This document shows, one piece after another, positions 28,169-36,925 of a stretch of 64,000 nucleotides of DNA. The stretch comes from JBAXTE01 sp037130365 (GTDB taxonomy: Bacteria; Bacteroidota; Bacteroidia; Bacteroidales; WCHB1-69), in NCBI GenBank assembly GCA_037130365.1, contig JBAXTE010000015.1:24795-88794 (forward strand), given 5' to 3'. The position numbers and the translations under genes were made by a program. Below the pieces are notes generated by a model. It made no database searches. It had not been told where the DNA came from and saw only the letters and a program-made list of their open reading frames with translations. The first letter of the stretch is position 1. Every line of letters starts with the position of its first letter.

Positions 28169-29359
28169 TTATTTTTTGATAATTGTTTTTTTTATTAGAA
28201 ATAAGAGTTCGAAAAGGCCAGCTTTTAATCGAACCAAATAATACAAAAAAATCAGCCATTTACTTTTAATCTGATATCGCTTTCGCATATAATTTGAAGA
28301 AGGAAATATGTCATTCAAAAGATATTTAAATTTATTTCCAAATCCCGAAACTCGCTTTATTGCTTCTACGCTTGTATTTGATATTGTTTTTTTTATTTCT
28401 ATAGTATCCCCTTTGAAATAGGATATAAATAATTGTTCAAAATCTTGTTCAAATGACTGATAAACATTTGATTGTATTTCTTCTGGTAATAAAGCTCCAA
28501 AATATTTATTAATAATATAAAGATGCCGATTCACATTTTTTGTGCAATTATACTTTATACATGTCTGATTAAAAGTATCCCAATTAAATTCGTCTTTATA
28601 AAACTTCAGCACTGCCGCAATGTCGCAATACGAATAAAGTTGAATTTTTCCATACATAAAATGGTAGTCTAAATGTAGGCAAAGATGTTGTAATAAGTCG
28701 TTCGGCGATAATGCTAAACACTTCGAGTTATTGATTGTAACAGGTTGAGCATTTTGCCAATAATCATCGATATCAACATAATATTCACAATTGCTGGGAT
28801 GAATTTTTAAATGTAATTCAACCGGAATATTTTCTTTTAAAAGTTGAGGTAAGTGCTTTATATCAGTATTCCTTTTTATAAAATCTGATTTGTAACGATC
28901 TTCGCATACAAAGCCAATATTGATTAAGGAGTTTTTGCAATTTTCTGCATCATCAACTTTCACAAGTAAGTCAATATCGCTCATTTGGCGGATTCCCAAA
29001 TCTTTATAAATGCAGTTGACCAGAAAGATTCCCTTTAAAGCAATCACCGGAGTTCCTAGCTCTGAAATTGCATTAATGACATCGTTAAAATTTTTATAGA
29101 TGATTTCATTTCGAAAAAAAGACTGGTAATAGGTCTGTTTTAATTTTGATATTGTAGAATCAGGAATTGAAGAATAATTAATGGCATATGAAAGGTTCTT
29201 ATAAATTAATGGACCTACGCTATTGCGAATTACATTGTTGGTAAAGTTATCCCAATCGTTTACGTTACTAATCAATTGCTCCATTGATAAAATCTCATCA
29301 TCTGAAGGATGAAGTCTAGCTGCTGCAAATATTAGTTTATCTTCAACGGAAATTGTCAT
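28169..29359 (-). CDS. Nucleotidyltransferase-family protein (NTP_transf_5 type)
   Basis: A 396-residue cytoplasmic protein with the marks of the NTP_transf_5 family: ALKGIFLVNCIYKDLGIRQMSDIDLLVK (about residues 112-141), whose D-x-D in SDIDLLV would bind metal and nucleotide, and a later VELHLKIHP stretch. Family members are frequent beside PqqD-like and HprK-like genes and in lasso clusters, but their reaction is generally not established. It is convergent to the exporter and has its own promoter, so it may or may not belong to the cassette. The C-terminal 60 residues are very basic and aromatic. Confidence 0.75.
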   Translation of the reverse strand: MTISVEDKLIFAAARLHPSDDEILSMEQLISNVNDWDNFTNNVIRNSVGPLIYKNLSYAINYSSIPDSTISKLKQTYYQSFFRNEIIYKNFNDVINAISELGTPVIALKGIFLVNCIYKDLGIRQMSDIDLLVKVDDAENCKNSLINIGFVCEDRYKSDFIKRNTDIKHLPQLLKENIPVELHLKIHPSNCEYYVDIDDYWQNAQPVTINNSKCLALSPNDLLQHLCLHLDYHFMYGKIQLYSYCDIAAVLKFYKDEFNWDTFNQTCIKYNCTKNVNRHLYIINKYFGALLPEEIQSNVYQSFEQDFEQLFISYFKGDTIEIKKTISNTSVEAIKRVSGFGNKFKYLLNDIFPSSNYMRKRYQIKSKWLIFLYYLVRLKAGLFELLFLIKKTIIKK

Positions 29360-29413
29360 TTCAAAAGAGGTAGTTTAATTATAAGTATACATGAAATTTA
29401 TCGTACCAATATT

Positions 29414-29446
29414 CAAAGATAAAACATTTTTGAGCTTGGGCTCAAA
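29414..29446 (-). promoter_or_regulatory. Promoter of the nucleotidyltransferase gene with inverted repeat
   Basis: On the minus strand a TTTG (29443-29446) and TATCTTTG (29414-29421) are 21 bp apart. A perfect inverted repeat TTTGAGC-N4-GCTCAAA at 29429-29446 covers the -33 element; it could be an operator, or a weak second terminator for tRNA-Ser. Confidence 0.5.
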
Positions 29447-29542
29447 TTTTTATCAACTACAATTAATGTTTTAATCAATGGAGCTTAAATTCAAAAGAAT
29501 AATTATTAAGTGAACACAATTTATTTATGAAAATATTTTGTA

Positions 29543-29570
29543 TAAAAAAAACCCACCGATATAGTGGGTT
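29543..29570 (-). terminator. Terminator of tRNA-Ser
   Basis: AACCCAC and GTGGGTT arms (29550-29556, 29564-29570) with a 7-base loop and a run of T on the minus strand (29543-29550), directly downstream of the tRNA. Confidence 0.75.
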
Positions 29571-29585
29571 GTTTAAAATTGATTG

Positions 29586-29672
29586 CGGAGAGATAGGGAT
29601 TCGAACCCTAGGACCCCTCGCGAGGTCAACAGTTTTCGAGACTGCCCCAATCGACCACTCTGGCATCTCTCC
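29586..29672 (-). tRNA. tRNA-Ser (anticodon CGA)
   Basis: An 87-base minus-strand cloverleaf. The acceptor is GGAGAGA with TCTCTCC. The anticodon stem is CAGT/ACTG with loop CTCGAAA, giving anticodon CGA, which reads UCG. A long variable arm follows (GACCTCGCGAGGGGTC), as in serine tRNAs. The T arm has GGTTCGAATCC. The 3' CCA is not encoded. A partial copy of its 5' half lies just upstream. Confidence 0.93.
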
Positions 29673-29692
29673 ATTTTTGGGAGTTCTTCCTG

Positions 29693-29747
29693 ACTGCCCC
29701 TCCCGATAACTATCGGGACGACCACTCTGGCATCTCTCCATTTTTGG
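29693..29747 (-). pseudogene. Partial tRNA-Ser copy interrupted by a palindrome
   Basis: Plus-strand 29719-29747 repeats 29652-29680 exactly (29 bp: the tRNA 5' acceptor and D-arm plus its upstream flank). Next to it the word ACTGCCCC is also repeated (29693-29700 and 29641-29648). Where the true gene has a few bases of D-loop, the copy has the palindrome TCCCGATAACTATCGGGA (29701-29718). The anticodon arm beyond is lost. The promoter lies upstream of the copy, so both would be on the same primary transcript. Confidence 0.7.
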
Positions 29748-29751
29748 TTTG

Positions 29752-29759
29752 CAAAGTTA
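29752..29759 (-). promoter_or_regulatory. -7 box of the tRNA-Ser promoter
   Basis: Minus-strand TAACTTTG followed by CAAACC, like the other tRNA promoters. The predicted start lies just before the partial tRNA copy. The nearest TTG is only 13 bp upstream, so the -33 part is doubtful. Confidence 0.5.
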
Positions 29760-29914
29760 GTAAAAATTGTTTCAAAACCTATTTATTAATTGTGATGTTC
29801 AAAATAATTTTCACCTGTTTTAATATGAAAAATGTTCGTTTCTTTTATTATTAACAATAAATTTTATATTTTTGAGTTTACAAAAGGGTGTTTTGAAAAT
29901 TTAAAAATTTTATT

Positions 29915-31465
29915 ATGAAAAAAACTATTTTTCTCTTGTGTTTATTGCCTTTTTTGGCTCAGTCGCAGATTACGTTACCAGTTAAAAAAATTACCATTTA
30001 TAAAAATTCTACAGGAATGGTAATGAAACAAGGATTGGTGAAAAAATCGAATGGAAAATTCGTAATAACTTCTCCAACTAATGCTCTTTTAGGAACTTAT
30101 TGGATAGCCACTGGTAAAGATTTTCCGATTAAAAATGTATATTTCAATAATGACACTGTAAAGTTATCAACTTCAGCATCCACAAATGCATTGGTTTTGC
30201 AAAATAGCATTGGCAGAGATGTCACATTTACAATTACTTACAGCGATAAATCTGAGAAAATAATAAGTGGTAAGCTATTAAGCTATTTTCCTGAAACCAA
30301 TATGGTTAAAGTTAAGCAAGATAATGGAAAGACAAATTTTTTTAACGCTTCAGGAATTGTATTTATGGAATTTGCGGGTGACACAAATCCAATTTATCTT
30401 CGAGATAGTCTTGTGAAATCGGCTATTATTGAAATTGATAAAGGAGGGGAGAGTCAGAATGTCGTTGAGTATTATATGCAAGAAGGGTTCAACTGGATTC
30501 CCTCATATTTTTTAAGAATAATAAACGACAAAGAGGCTCGATTAGAGATGAAAGCGACTATCGAAAACTATTCAGAACCTCTTAATGATGTTGATTGCGA
30601 ATTGGTTGTTGGCTCACCTCAATTGTATTTTGGTAAACAAAATGATCCAATGACATATGGTTGGATTACTTCGATAAATCAAAAAGGAGTTACTTACAAT
30701 AATGATAACGCAATGAGCAATATGCAAGTTCAAACTGCTTATCGACAAGAAGTAGATGGTAGTAATGGACTTGGATATGCTGCGGATGTTACAGCTTTTG
30801 AAACCGAAGGTGAGAAAAATAATGATCTCTTTTACTATCAAATTGGCAAAATATCATTACCAAAAGGAACCAAAGGATTTTTCCCAATCTTTGCTACAAA
30901 TTTAGCATTTAGCGATCGATATAAAGCTGATATTCCAGATAAAAATAATATGTCATACACTGGATATTGTGATAATTCAGAAAATTTTTATGATGTTTTT
31001 CACTCATTAGATTTAAAAAACACAACTTCATATCCATTCACTACAGCCTCTGTTATGGTTATTTCTGATAAAGGTCAGTTTATGGCTCAAGATTTATTTA
31101 AATATACTCCCGTTGGTGGAATGGCTTCAATTCGGTTATCTAAAGCTATCGACATTCAGTTAAAAAATGTGGAGGAAGAATTAGTTCGTACAGATAATGC
31201 AAAACGAATTGGCAAAACAATGTATTCAAAAGCAACAGTTAAAGGAACAGTTTCAATTTCTAATATGCAACAAAAACCTGTGATTGTAGATGTTAAGAAA
31301 AATACTGCTGGAACTGTACTTAACAACGGTGGAGCTACTGTTCATAAAAAAAGAGTTAATGGATTAGTAAATCCACAATCTGAACTTGAATGGAGCGTAT
31401 CGTTAGCAGCCGGTGAAAAGAAAACCCTAACTTATGAATTTGAAGTCTATTTTATTAGCTATTAA
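29915..31465 (+). CDS. Secreted DUF4139-domain protein
   Basis: A 516-residue exported protein with a signal peptide (MKKTIFLLCLLPFLAQSQ, cut near SQSQ or SQ-I). The body fits the DUF4139 family: VEYYMQEGFNWIPSYFLRI and a C-terminal NPQSELEWSVSLAAGEKKTLTYEFEVYF, which resembles the end of MuiA-type proteins. The N-terminal DUF4140-like part is shorter than in the second DUF4139 gene at 51.9 kb. Its molecular role is unknown; periplasmic or surface location is expected. A -7-like TATTTTTG is at 29867-29874. It shares a bidirectional terminator with yidC. Confidence 0.75.
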   Translation: MKKTIFLLCLLPFLAQSQITLPVKKITIYKNSTGMVMKQGLVKKSNGKFVITSPTNALLGTYWIATGKDFPIKNVYFNNDTVKLSTSASTNALVLQNSIGRDVTFTITYSDKSEKIISGKLLSYFPETNMVKVKQDNGKTNFFNASGIVFMEFAGDTNPIYLRDSLVKSAIIEIDKGGESQNVVEYYMQEGFNWIPSYFLRIINDKEARLEMKATIENYSEPLNDVDCELVVGSPQLYFGKQNDPMTYGWITSINQKGVTYNNDNAMSNMQVQTAYRQEVDGSNGLGYAADVTAFETEGEKNNDLFYYQIGKISLPKGTKGFFPIFATNLAFSDRYKADIPDKNNMSYTGYCDNSENFYDVFHSLDLKNTTSYPFTTASVMVISDKGQFMAQDLFKYTPVGGMASIRLSKAIDIQLKNVEEELVRTDNAKRIGKTMYSKATVKGTVSISNMQQKPVIVDVKKNTAGTVLNNGGATVHKKRVNGLVNPQSELEWSVSLAAGEKKTLTYEFEVYFISY

Positions 31466-31478
31466 TTCTCATTTTTTT

Positions 31479-31519
31479 ATAAAACAAAAAGCTCCGAATT
31501 TCGGAGCTTTTTGTTTTAT
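31479..31519. terminator. Bidirectional terminator between the DUF4139 gene and yidC
   Basis: Perfect 20-bp arms (31479-31498 and 31500-31519) with a single unpaired base; the core is AAGCTCCGAA/TTCGGAGCTT flanked by A and T runs on the outer sides. It serves the two convergent genes. Confidence 0.8.
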
Positions 31520-31553
31520 ATCACAATCGGATTTTTTGAAAACCCCATATCAT

Positions 31554-33488
31554 TTATCGTTTCTTTTGATTGTTTGCCTGTTTAACTTGCTGTTGTTGTT
31601 TAGCAAGATTCTCAAGTTTTTGTGACCAACCAGATTTCTTTACAGGTTTTAGTTTATTTAGTTGAATTTTTTCGTGGATTTTTTTCTCGTCAATAAAAAC
31701 TCTAAACAACCACATTTGTAAGAAAGTAATAACGTTTACTAAAAAGTAATAGTAGCTAAGTCCCGCAGCATAATTATTGAAAATTCCTAAGAACATAATT
31801 GGCATCATGTACATCATAATCTTCATTGTTTTGGCTTGCTGAGCGTTTGTAGAAGCCATCATGTCGTTGTTTATTTTGGTGTAAACCAACGTAGCAATAG
31901 TCATTAAGATGGTAAACAAACTGACATGGTCGCCATAAAAAGGAACCTTAAACCCAAAATCGTATATTGAATCATACGTCGATAAATCTGTTGCCCAAAG
32001 GAATGACTGTTGACGTAGTTCAATTGATGAGGGGAAAAATCGGAATAATGCAAGCAGAATTGGCAATTGAAGCAACATAGGCAAACAACCCGACATTGGA
32101 TTTGCCCCCGCTGATTTGTATAACGCCATGGTTGCAGATTGCTTTTTCATAGCATCTTCGCTCTTTGGATAACGCTTAGCAATCTCCTCAACTTCTGGTT
32201 TTAATACTCTCATTTTTGCCGATGACATATATGTTTTATATGCAATTGGGAATAATACGATTTTTAATAATATAGTTAGAATAAGTATGATAATTCCATA
32301 ATTCCAACCGTAATTTTCAAGCCAGTTAAAGACGGGTAGAACTGCAAAACGGTTTATCCAAGCCATAGGAGCAAAACTCCATCCAAGAGGAATCTGACGC
32401 TCTAAATCAAGGTTGTATTTTGCTAAGGTTTTATACTTAGTTGGTCCAAAATACATTGCCATATCAAAGTTGAAATTCTTTAATGAATTTGCAATAGGTA
32501 CTTTAAATTCAGCAGTTAGTGTTTTAATCTTATCAGGATTGTCAAGGATTGCTTTTGTGTTTATTTTTGCACTTTCAAAATTGCTTTTTGCAATTAATGT
32601 GGTTGCAAAGAATTGTTGTTTAAACGAAATCCATTTTACTTGGGTGGTAATTTCTTTGCTATCGTCTTTTGTTTCAGTTAGATAATCAACTTCTTCGGTA
32701 TCGCGGAAATAAACCGTGGTTGCATTTTTTTCGTTGTCATGACTTTTTTCTAGCTTGTTAATAGTGGTTTGCCAGAAAAATCCAAGAGTGCTAGTATTGC
32801 GATCTACATAGCTATCCATATTCACCATATTGAGGTTCATCCCAACCATATAGTCGTTTCCTTTAATGGTATATAGATATTCGATGTAACTATTTGTTGA
32901 TGCAACGCTGTCGGATGTTGGGTAAAGACGAAGAGCAAACTGCAATGAATCTGTGCCTTTTACCACCATTTTTTTATTACCATCAAATTTGGGGTTTTTC
33001 CAAACTGGAGTGAAATACAGTTTTTGAGTTTCCACCAACTGACGATTTGAGAAAAACGAAAATCCCATGGTATTGGTGTCGCCAGTAAATAAAACCAACG
33101 GCTTTCCATCAAATGTTTTAGTGTTTTTAAGCTCCGCAGAATAAACACGGCCTCCTAAAGTGCTAAAAGTTAATTTAAGTAAGTCATTTTCAATAGTAAA
33201 AAATTCTTTGGTTCCAGTAGTTGATTTGCTGAAAAATCCCATTCCTAAAGTATCTCCATTCACTGCTAATCCTGATGAATCTTTTCTTGTGCTGTCTGCT
33301 TTTCCTGCAACAGCTGTTGATTTTGCTAACGAATCGCTGAGTAATTTCTTTTGGTTTTCTACTTTAACAATAGAGTCTTGTTTGAGCTTTTGTTGAGCTA
33401 ATTCTTCCTTGGATGGTTGTTGCCATATACTAAAACCAATGAAAAGCCCAAAAATGAGTACTAAGCCGAAAATTGTATTCTTATCCAT
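31554..33488 (-). CDS. yidC: Membrane protein insertase YidC
   Basis: A 644-residue inner-membrane insertase (Oxa1/Alb3 family), long Gram-negative form. The N-terminal transmembrane segment (TIFGLVLIFGLFIGFSIW) is followed by a large periplasmic beta domain (about residues 60-350). The conserved C-terminal insertase core includes LPVFNWLENYGWNYGIIILI, MSSAKMRVLKPEVEEIAKRY, and AGANPMSGCLPMLLQLPILL, then three more membrane helices and a basic tail. It inserts and folds membrane proteins with or without SecYEG. The gene is not in the rpmH-rnpA context of many bacteria, which is normal for Bacteroidota. A -7 box lies upstream at 33508-33515. Confidence 0.95.
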   Translation of the reverse strand: MDKNTIFGLVLIFGLFIGFSIWQQPSKEELAQQKLKQDSIVKVENQKKLLSDSLAKSTAVAGKADSTRKDSSGLAVNGDTLGMGFFSKSTTGTKEFFTIENDLLKLTFSTLGGRVYSAELKNTKTFDGKPLVLFTGDTNTMGFSFFSNRQLVETQKLYFTPVWKNPKFDGNKKMVVKGTDSLQFALRLYPTSDSVASTNSYIEYLYTIKGNDYMVGMNLNMVNMDSYVDRNTSTLGFFWQTTINKLEKSHDNEKNATTVYFRDTEEVDYLTETKDDSKEITTQVKWISFKQQFFATTLIAKSNFESAKINTKAILDNPDKIKTLTAEFKVPIANSLKNFNFDMAMYFGPTKYKTLAKYNLDLERQIPLGWSFAPMAWINRFAVLPVFNWLENYGWNYGIIILILTILLKIVLFPIAYKTYMSSAKMRVLKPEVEEIAKRYPKSEDAMKKQSATMALYKSAGANPMSGCLPMLLQLPILLALFRFFPSSIELRQQSFLWATDLSTYDSIYDFGFKVPFYGDHVSLFTILMTIATLVYTKINNDMMASTNAQQAKTMKIMMYMMPIMFLGIFNNYAAGLSYYYFLVNVITFLQMWLFRVFIDEKKIHEKIQLNKLKPVKKSGWSQKLENLAKQQQQVKQANNQKKR

Positions 33489-33507
33489 TTTGTAATTTGT
33501 TTTTGCG

Positions 33508-33515
33508 CAAAGATA
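33508..33515 (-). promoter_or_regulatory. -7 box of the yidC promoter
   Basis: Minus-strand TATCTTTG, 19 bp upstream of the yidC ATG. No -33 TTG is seen. Confidence 0.5.
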
Positions 33516-33615
33516 TGCGTTTTTGATGAAATTTAAAATTATGAATGATCAATTGTAATTATTAATGACCTATCGATTTGCCATTGAATAGCTATTTTGG
33601 ATGTAAAATTCGGTT

Positions 33616-34767
33616 TTACTTTATTCTAACATCCGAAATAATTCCACAATTGTTGTTTGAAATAAATGATTTAATCCCTTTTGGAAAATATCTTAGAATC
33701 CCATATTGATGAACTGGCAATAAGAAAAACTGTGGTAAGTTTAGTCCGTTATTCTGAATGTAAATCGTTGTCATCTCTGGATTCCTGTATGGGATTAATT
33801 CCTTAGGCTTCGCAATAATACTATCCTTTTTGATAATATTATTCGTTTTTAATAATAAGGAATATTGCTCAATATTCTTTTCCGATATTTCTGTAATTCC
33901 TTTGTCTTCCGAAAATCCAAATAAAGGAATTGATTTGTTTTGTGAAGTATTACTTGGGCAAACCATCATATCAATTTGTTGTGATTCGGATTGGGTAATT
34001 CCTGTAAAAAGCTCCAAATAATCGTTTTCCATTTTAATCAACTGAGTATTCATAAACTCAAATGCATCTTTTGAATATGGAATTTCTTGAGTAGCAGAGA
34101 TTAGCTCATACCGTTTTAAACGAAATTTTAAGATGTAATCTGCAGCTTCCTCTGCTCTTTGCTGAACAGTTTTTGTGACTAATGTCCGCTTAATGATTGG
34201 TCTAGACATCACAATGGTGTCCATTTTTACCGTTTCATAAACTGTGTCAATCTTTTCTATTTGTGATGCATCTGCATAAAGTTTAAAAAAGTTTGGATAG
34301 CTTGCTGTTGGCGGTGTAATTGAAAGCCTTGCACTTGATAATGTAGAATCTAACTTTCTTCGACTTCGGCTATTTATTTGGTCAATAGTTCCTAATCCAT
34401 TTAAATGAAATCGCGATGATCTTCTAAAGAGGGAACATCCTTTTTGAGAAATCAAATACTGATGCGCAGTATCTGGAATATCAATGGCTGAAATCTTAAT
34501 ATTTGAGATTTTATATGAAGTTTGATTAAATGCAATTACGTTCTTTAACCCCAAAAGTTTTTCGGCATATTCTGCAAATGGTCCTTTTATCTTGGTCTCT
34601 TTTTCAACAGTAATGTTTGCAATCAAAGCTGTTTGTGGTAAAGTATAAACCAAACCAGTATTAACTAAATTTTGATTTGAGCTATTCAGATGTATAGCTT
34701 TATATGAAGTACATTGCCAAAGACTCATGGATAAAATCGAAAGAAATAGTGCGTTTTTGATTTTCAT
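33616..34767 (-). CDS. DUF4831-family probable lipoprotein
   Basis: A 383-residue protein of the Bacteroidota DUF4831 family, function unknown. The N-terminus MKIKNALFLSILSMSLWQC looks like a lipoprotein signal, though Q before the cysteine is unusual. A typical family segment is GLVYTLPQTALIANITVEKE near the start, then GPFAEYAEKLLGLKNVI; further on AEEAADYILKFRLKRYELISA and NGLNLPQFFLLPVHQYGILRYFPKG. The ATG at about 34767 is used; the longer TTG frame begins inside the -7 box at 34801-34808. No obvious operon partner. Confidence 0.7.
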   Translation of the reverse strand: MKIKNALFLSILSMSLWQCTSYKAIHLNSSNQNLVNTGLVYTLPQTALIANITVEKETKIKGPFAEYAEKLLGLKNVIAFNQTSYKISNIKISAIDIPDTAHQYLISQKGCSLFRRSSRFHLNGLGTIDQINSRSRRKLDSTLSSARLSITPPTASYPNFFKLYADASQIEKIDTVYETVKMDTIVMSRPIIKRTLVTKTVQQRAEEAADYILKFRLKRYELISATQEIPYSKDAFEFMNTQLIKMENDYLELFTGITQSESQQIDMMVCPSNTSQNKSIPLFGFSEDKGITEISEKNIEQYSLLLKTNNIIKKDSIIAKPKELIPYRNPEMTTIYIQNNGLNLPQFFLLPVHQYGILRYFPKGIKSFISNNNCGIISDVRIK

Positions 34768-34800
34768 TTTTTTTCGAATAATTGTTTGTAATATTAAATG

Positions 34801-34808
34801 CAAAAGTA
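34801..34808 (-). promoter_or_regulatory. -7 box of the DUF4831 gene promoter
   Basis: Minus-strand TACTTTTG, about 34 bp upstream of the chosen ATG. It excludes the longer frame starting at 34803. Confidence 0.5.
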
Positions 34809-35089
34809 ATTAAAATTTTCAGGAAATTACATGGAATTCATAATTAGTCAATCTGCCAAATCGAACTCTTTTTATTGTTTAGTTAGAAAATGAGAAAAGA
34901 TAGTTGTTTTTTATTGTATCTCAAAACCAAGTTCTTGATAATTATAGGGATTACCTTGATAATTTGTCGTTTTTTGCAAAACAAGAATCTGACCGATGTT
35001 TGCCTTAAAAATGGACATTTTTTTTTCCGCTTTTTTGATAAGTTTGGCTTTAACAATCAGGCGAAGTTTTATGGTGCAAACCTTACAAA

Positions 35090-35235
35090 ACAGTATCTTC
35101 ATTTTTATAGAATTAAGCTCCCATTGTGGGCATAAACCGCCTTGAGTAAAAGAGCGTAAAGAACCGAGACCCGCCTTCGCGGGACGAGCTCTATACGACA
35201 TTTAAATAAAATAAATATTCCCGTATAAAAAAGAA
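35090..35235. repeat. Dispersed repeat family C, copy 1
   Basis: About 105 bp from GGGCATAAACCGCCTTGAG (35126) to about 35230 is nearly identical to 38533-38637. It contains the hairpin CCCGC-CTTC-GCGGG. Weaker similarity reaches about 40 bp further left (ACAAAA ... AAGCT). Further right, 35395-35460 (GCGGCATTTTTTGCTG ... GCATTAGGAC) resembles 38895-38970, so the duplication may be a longer, partly decayed unit of about 450-500 bp. Short open frames inside are not credible genes. Confidence 0.75.
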
Positions 35236-35596
35236 ACAGTTTTGAGTTAAGAAATCGATGGTGTTTGACGACGTTAGACAAAATGACGGTTAGAATTGTT
35301 TTTTTACTTTCAAAATATCATTTTGACTATAAGGAGGAGTTCATCGGTTTTAGCAAAACTGTTTATTTTTTAGCACTTTTGCTACAGCGGCGGCATTTTT
35401 TGCTGACTTTTTTTTGCTGTAGAAAAAAAGCCAGTGCCTGTCCGGCATTAGGACATTTAGAAAACAAATTTAAGCATTTTCTTTTCTAAATTTTGAGTAG
35501 ATACTTTATCCCATTTAATTGTACTATGAGATAAAAACTCAATCAGGAGAAATTAAAATTTATCACAGTTTATTGCGTTTTTTTCAAAATTGCATC
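35236..35596. other. Gene-free stretch beside repeat C copy 1
   Basis: About 360 bases. Apart from the similarity of 35395-35460 to the second copy of the unit and an imperfect hairpin near 35405-35440 (TTTTTTGCTG/TAGAAAAAAAGCC), I see no gene or RNA. Confidence 0.4.
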
Positions 35597-36766
35597 TCAA
35601 GGCAAATCTATTGGCCTCGCAAACCTAGGGTTCGTAATAAAATCATGATCTGTGAGAGCGAGTAAAAATGCTTTAAGTTGTGTCTTCTCAATCGGAGTCA
35701 GCAGTGCACCTCCTTGGTTTATTTTATGCATCAAAGGATGAACGTAGGGAGAGGAAACTAATTGTGAACTATAGAATTCAATTACTTCATCGAGTGTTTT
35801 GTATCTGCCATCGTGCATATATGGCCCTGTTAATGCAATGTTTCGCAATGTTGGTGCTCTGTATGCTCCGTGGTCTGAAGGATTTTGTGTAACAGCAAAT
35901 CGATCTCGGGGATCGTTAAAAACAGTGTCTTTGCCGTTGTTGTAAAATAAATTGGTCGTCATTAATGCATTTCCACCACCTCCATGACAGTGAAAACAAT
36001 CCCCACCTTCTTCTGTAGTAAACAAAATATAACCCGCCATTTCATCTTCCGACAGATTTTCTTCACCTTGTAACCATCGGTCAAATTTTGAATTACTGCT
36101 CACTAAGGTGCGCACAAATTGAGCAATCGCTTTTTTAATTCGGTCAAAAGTTACTTCTTTAGTGCCAAATGCCGCTTCAAACATCGGTGGATATATTGCA
36201 ATGGACGAAATAGCTGCAACTGCTCTTTCGGGCGTACTATACATCTCGTGTGGCGCTGTTAGTCCCATTTCTACAACATCTTCTATCGATCTTCGTTTTG
36301 AATTTGGATTTGTTTTATAAATTAACCCATTCCAAAAATACCCTTCGTTATTAAAAACTAAATTTTGCATAGGCAACATCACGTGAGGCGTTGGTATTCC
36401 TGTGACTCCAAATGGTTGACCGTCGGTATATTTTGGATGATTAATACCACATTCAAATGCATTTTCTTGCAAATGGCAAGTGCCACAGCTCATTAACGAA
36501 TCGGGATTAGTGCCCAAATAACCCCGTAATCTGCCATCATAGAAAAGGTAACGACCCAATTGAATTCCTTCAACAGTCATCGGATTGTCAGAGGGATTAT
36601 TAATGATAGTTGGAAAAAATCGAGGAATGGTTAACGTATAAGGTGTTGGCACATTTAGATGCTCTTGGATAAGCGCTTCTTTCTTGCACGAAAAAATTAA
36701 TAGATTAATTCCGATTAATAACATTATAAAGATGATTGATAATGCCTTAATTTTGATTTTTGCCAT
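35597..36766 (-). CDS. Di-heme cytochrome c peroxidase / MauG-family lipoprotein
   Basis: A 389-residue protein with a lipoprotein signal (IGINLLIFSC, cysteine 27) and two c-type heme sites, SCGTCH (94-98) and CFHCH (257-261), plus RAPTLRNIALTGPYMHDGRY, the usual CCP/MauG segment near the C-terminus. The family reduces hydrogen peroxide with electrons from a periplasmic carrier or carries out MauG-like oxidations. The lipobox puts it on a membrane facing the periplasm. It implies cytochrome c maturation in this organism and exposure to oxygen or peroxide. It stands alone, with a -7 box at 36791-36798. Confidence 0.9.
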   Translation of the reverse strand: MAKIKIKALSIIFIMLLIGINLLIFSCKKEALIQEHLNVPTPYTLTIPRFFPTIINNPSDNPMTVEGIQLGRYLFYDGRLRGYLGTNPDSLMSCGTCHLQENAFECGINHPKYTDGQPFGVTGIPTPHVMLPMQNLVFNNEGYFWNGLIYKTNPNSKRRSIEDVVEMGLTAPHEMYSTPERAVAAISSIAIYPPMFEAAFGTKEVTFDRIKKAIAQFVRTLVSSNSKFDRWLQGEENLSEDEMAGYILFTTEEGGDCFHCHGGGGNALMTTNLFYNNGKDTVFNDPRDRFAVTQNPSDHGAYRAPTLRNIALTGPYMHDGRYKTLDEVIEFYSSQLVSSPYVHPLMHKINQGGALLTPIEKTQLKAFLLALTDHDFITNPRFARPIDLP

Positions 36767-36790
36767 TTGAGTTCCAAGATTAAAGAACTA

Positions 36791-36798
36791 CAAAAATA
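36791..36798 (-). promoter_or_regulatory. -7 box of the peroxidase gene
   Basis: Minus-strand TATTTTTG, 24 bp upstream of the ATG. Confidence 0.45.
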
Positions 36799-36925
36799 GG
36801 CAATTTTTAAATTATTAACCGTAGTTATTTCGTTGTTATTACTATAATTCGTAATTTCGAAGAATAATTGGTTTTCCACACCATGAATAGGAATGTTTTT
36901 TTAGTTATTAAAATTCAAGAGAATT

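Noticed and set aside
29475..29741. Open frames on both strands over tRNA-Ser
   Set aside because: They overlap the tRNA gene, its partial copy and terminator, so they are shadows.
34890..35201. Short open frames on both strands in the repeat-C gap
   Set aside because: They run through the dispersed repeat, no family recognised and no promoter or leader sequence.
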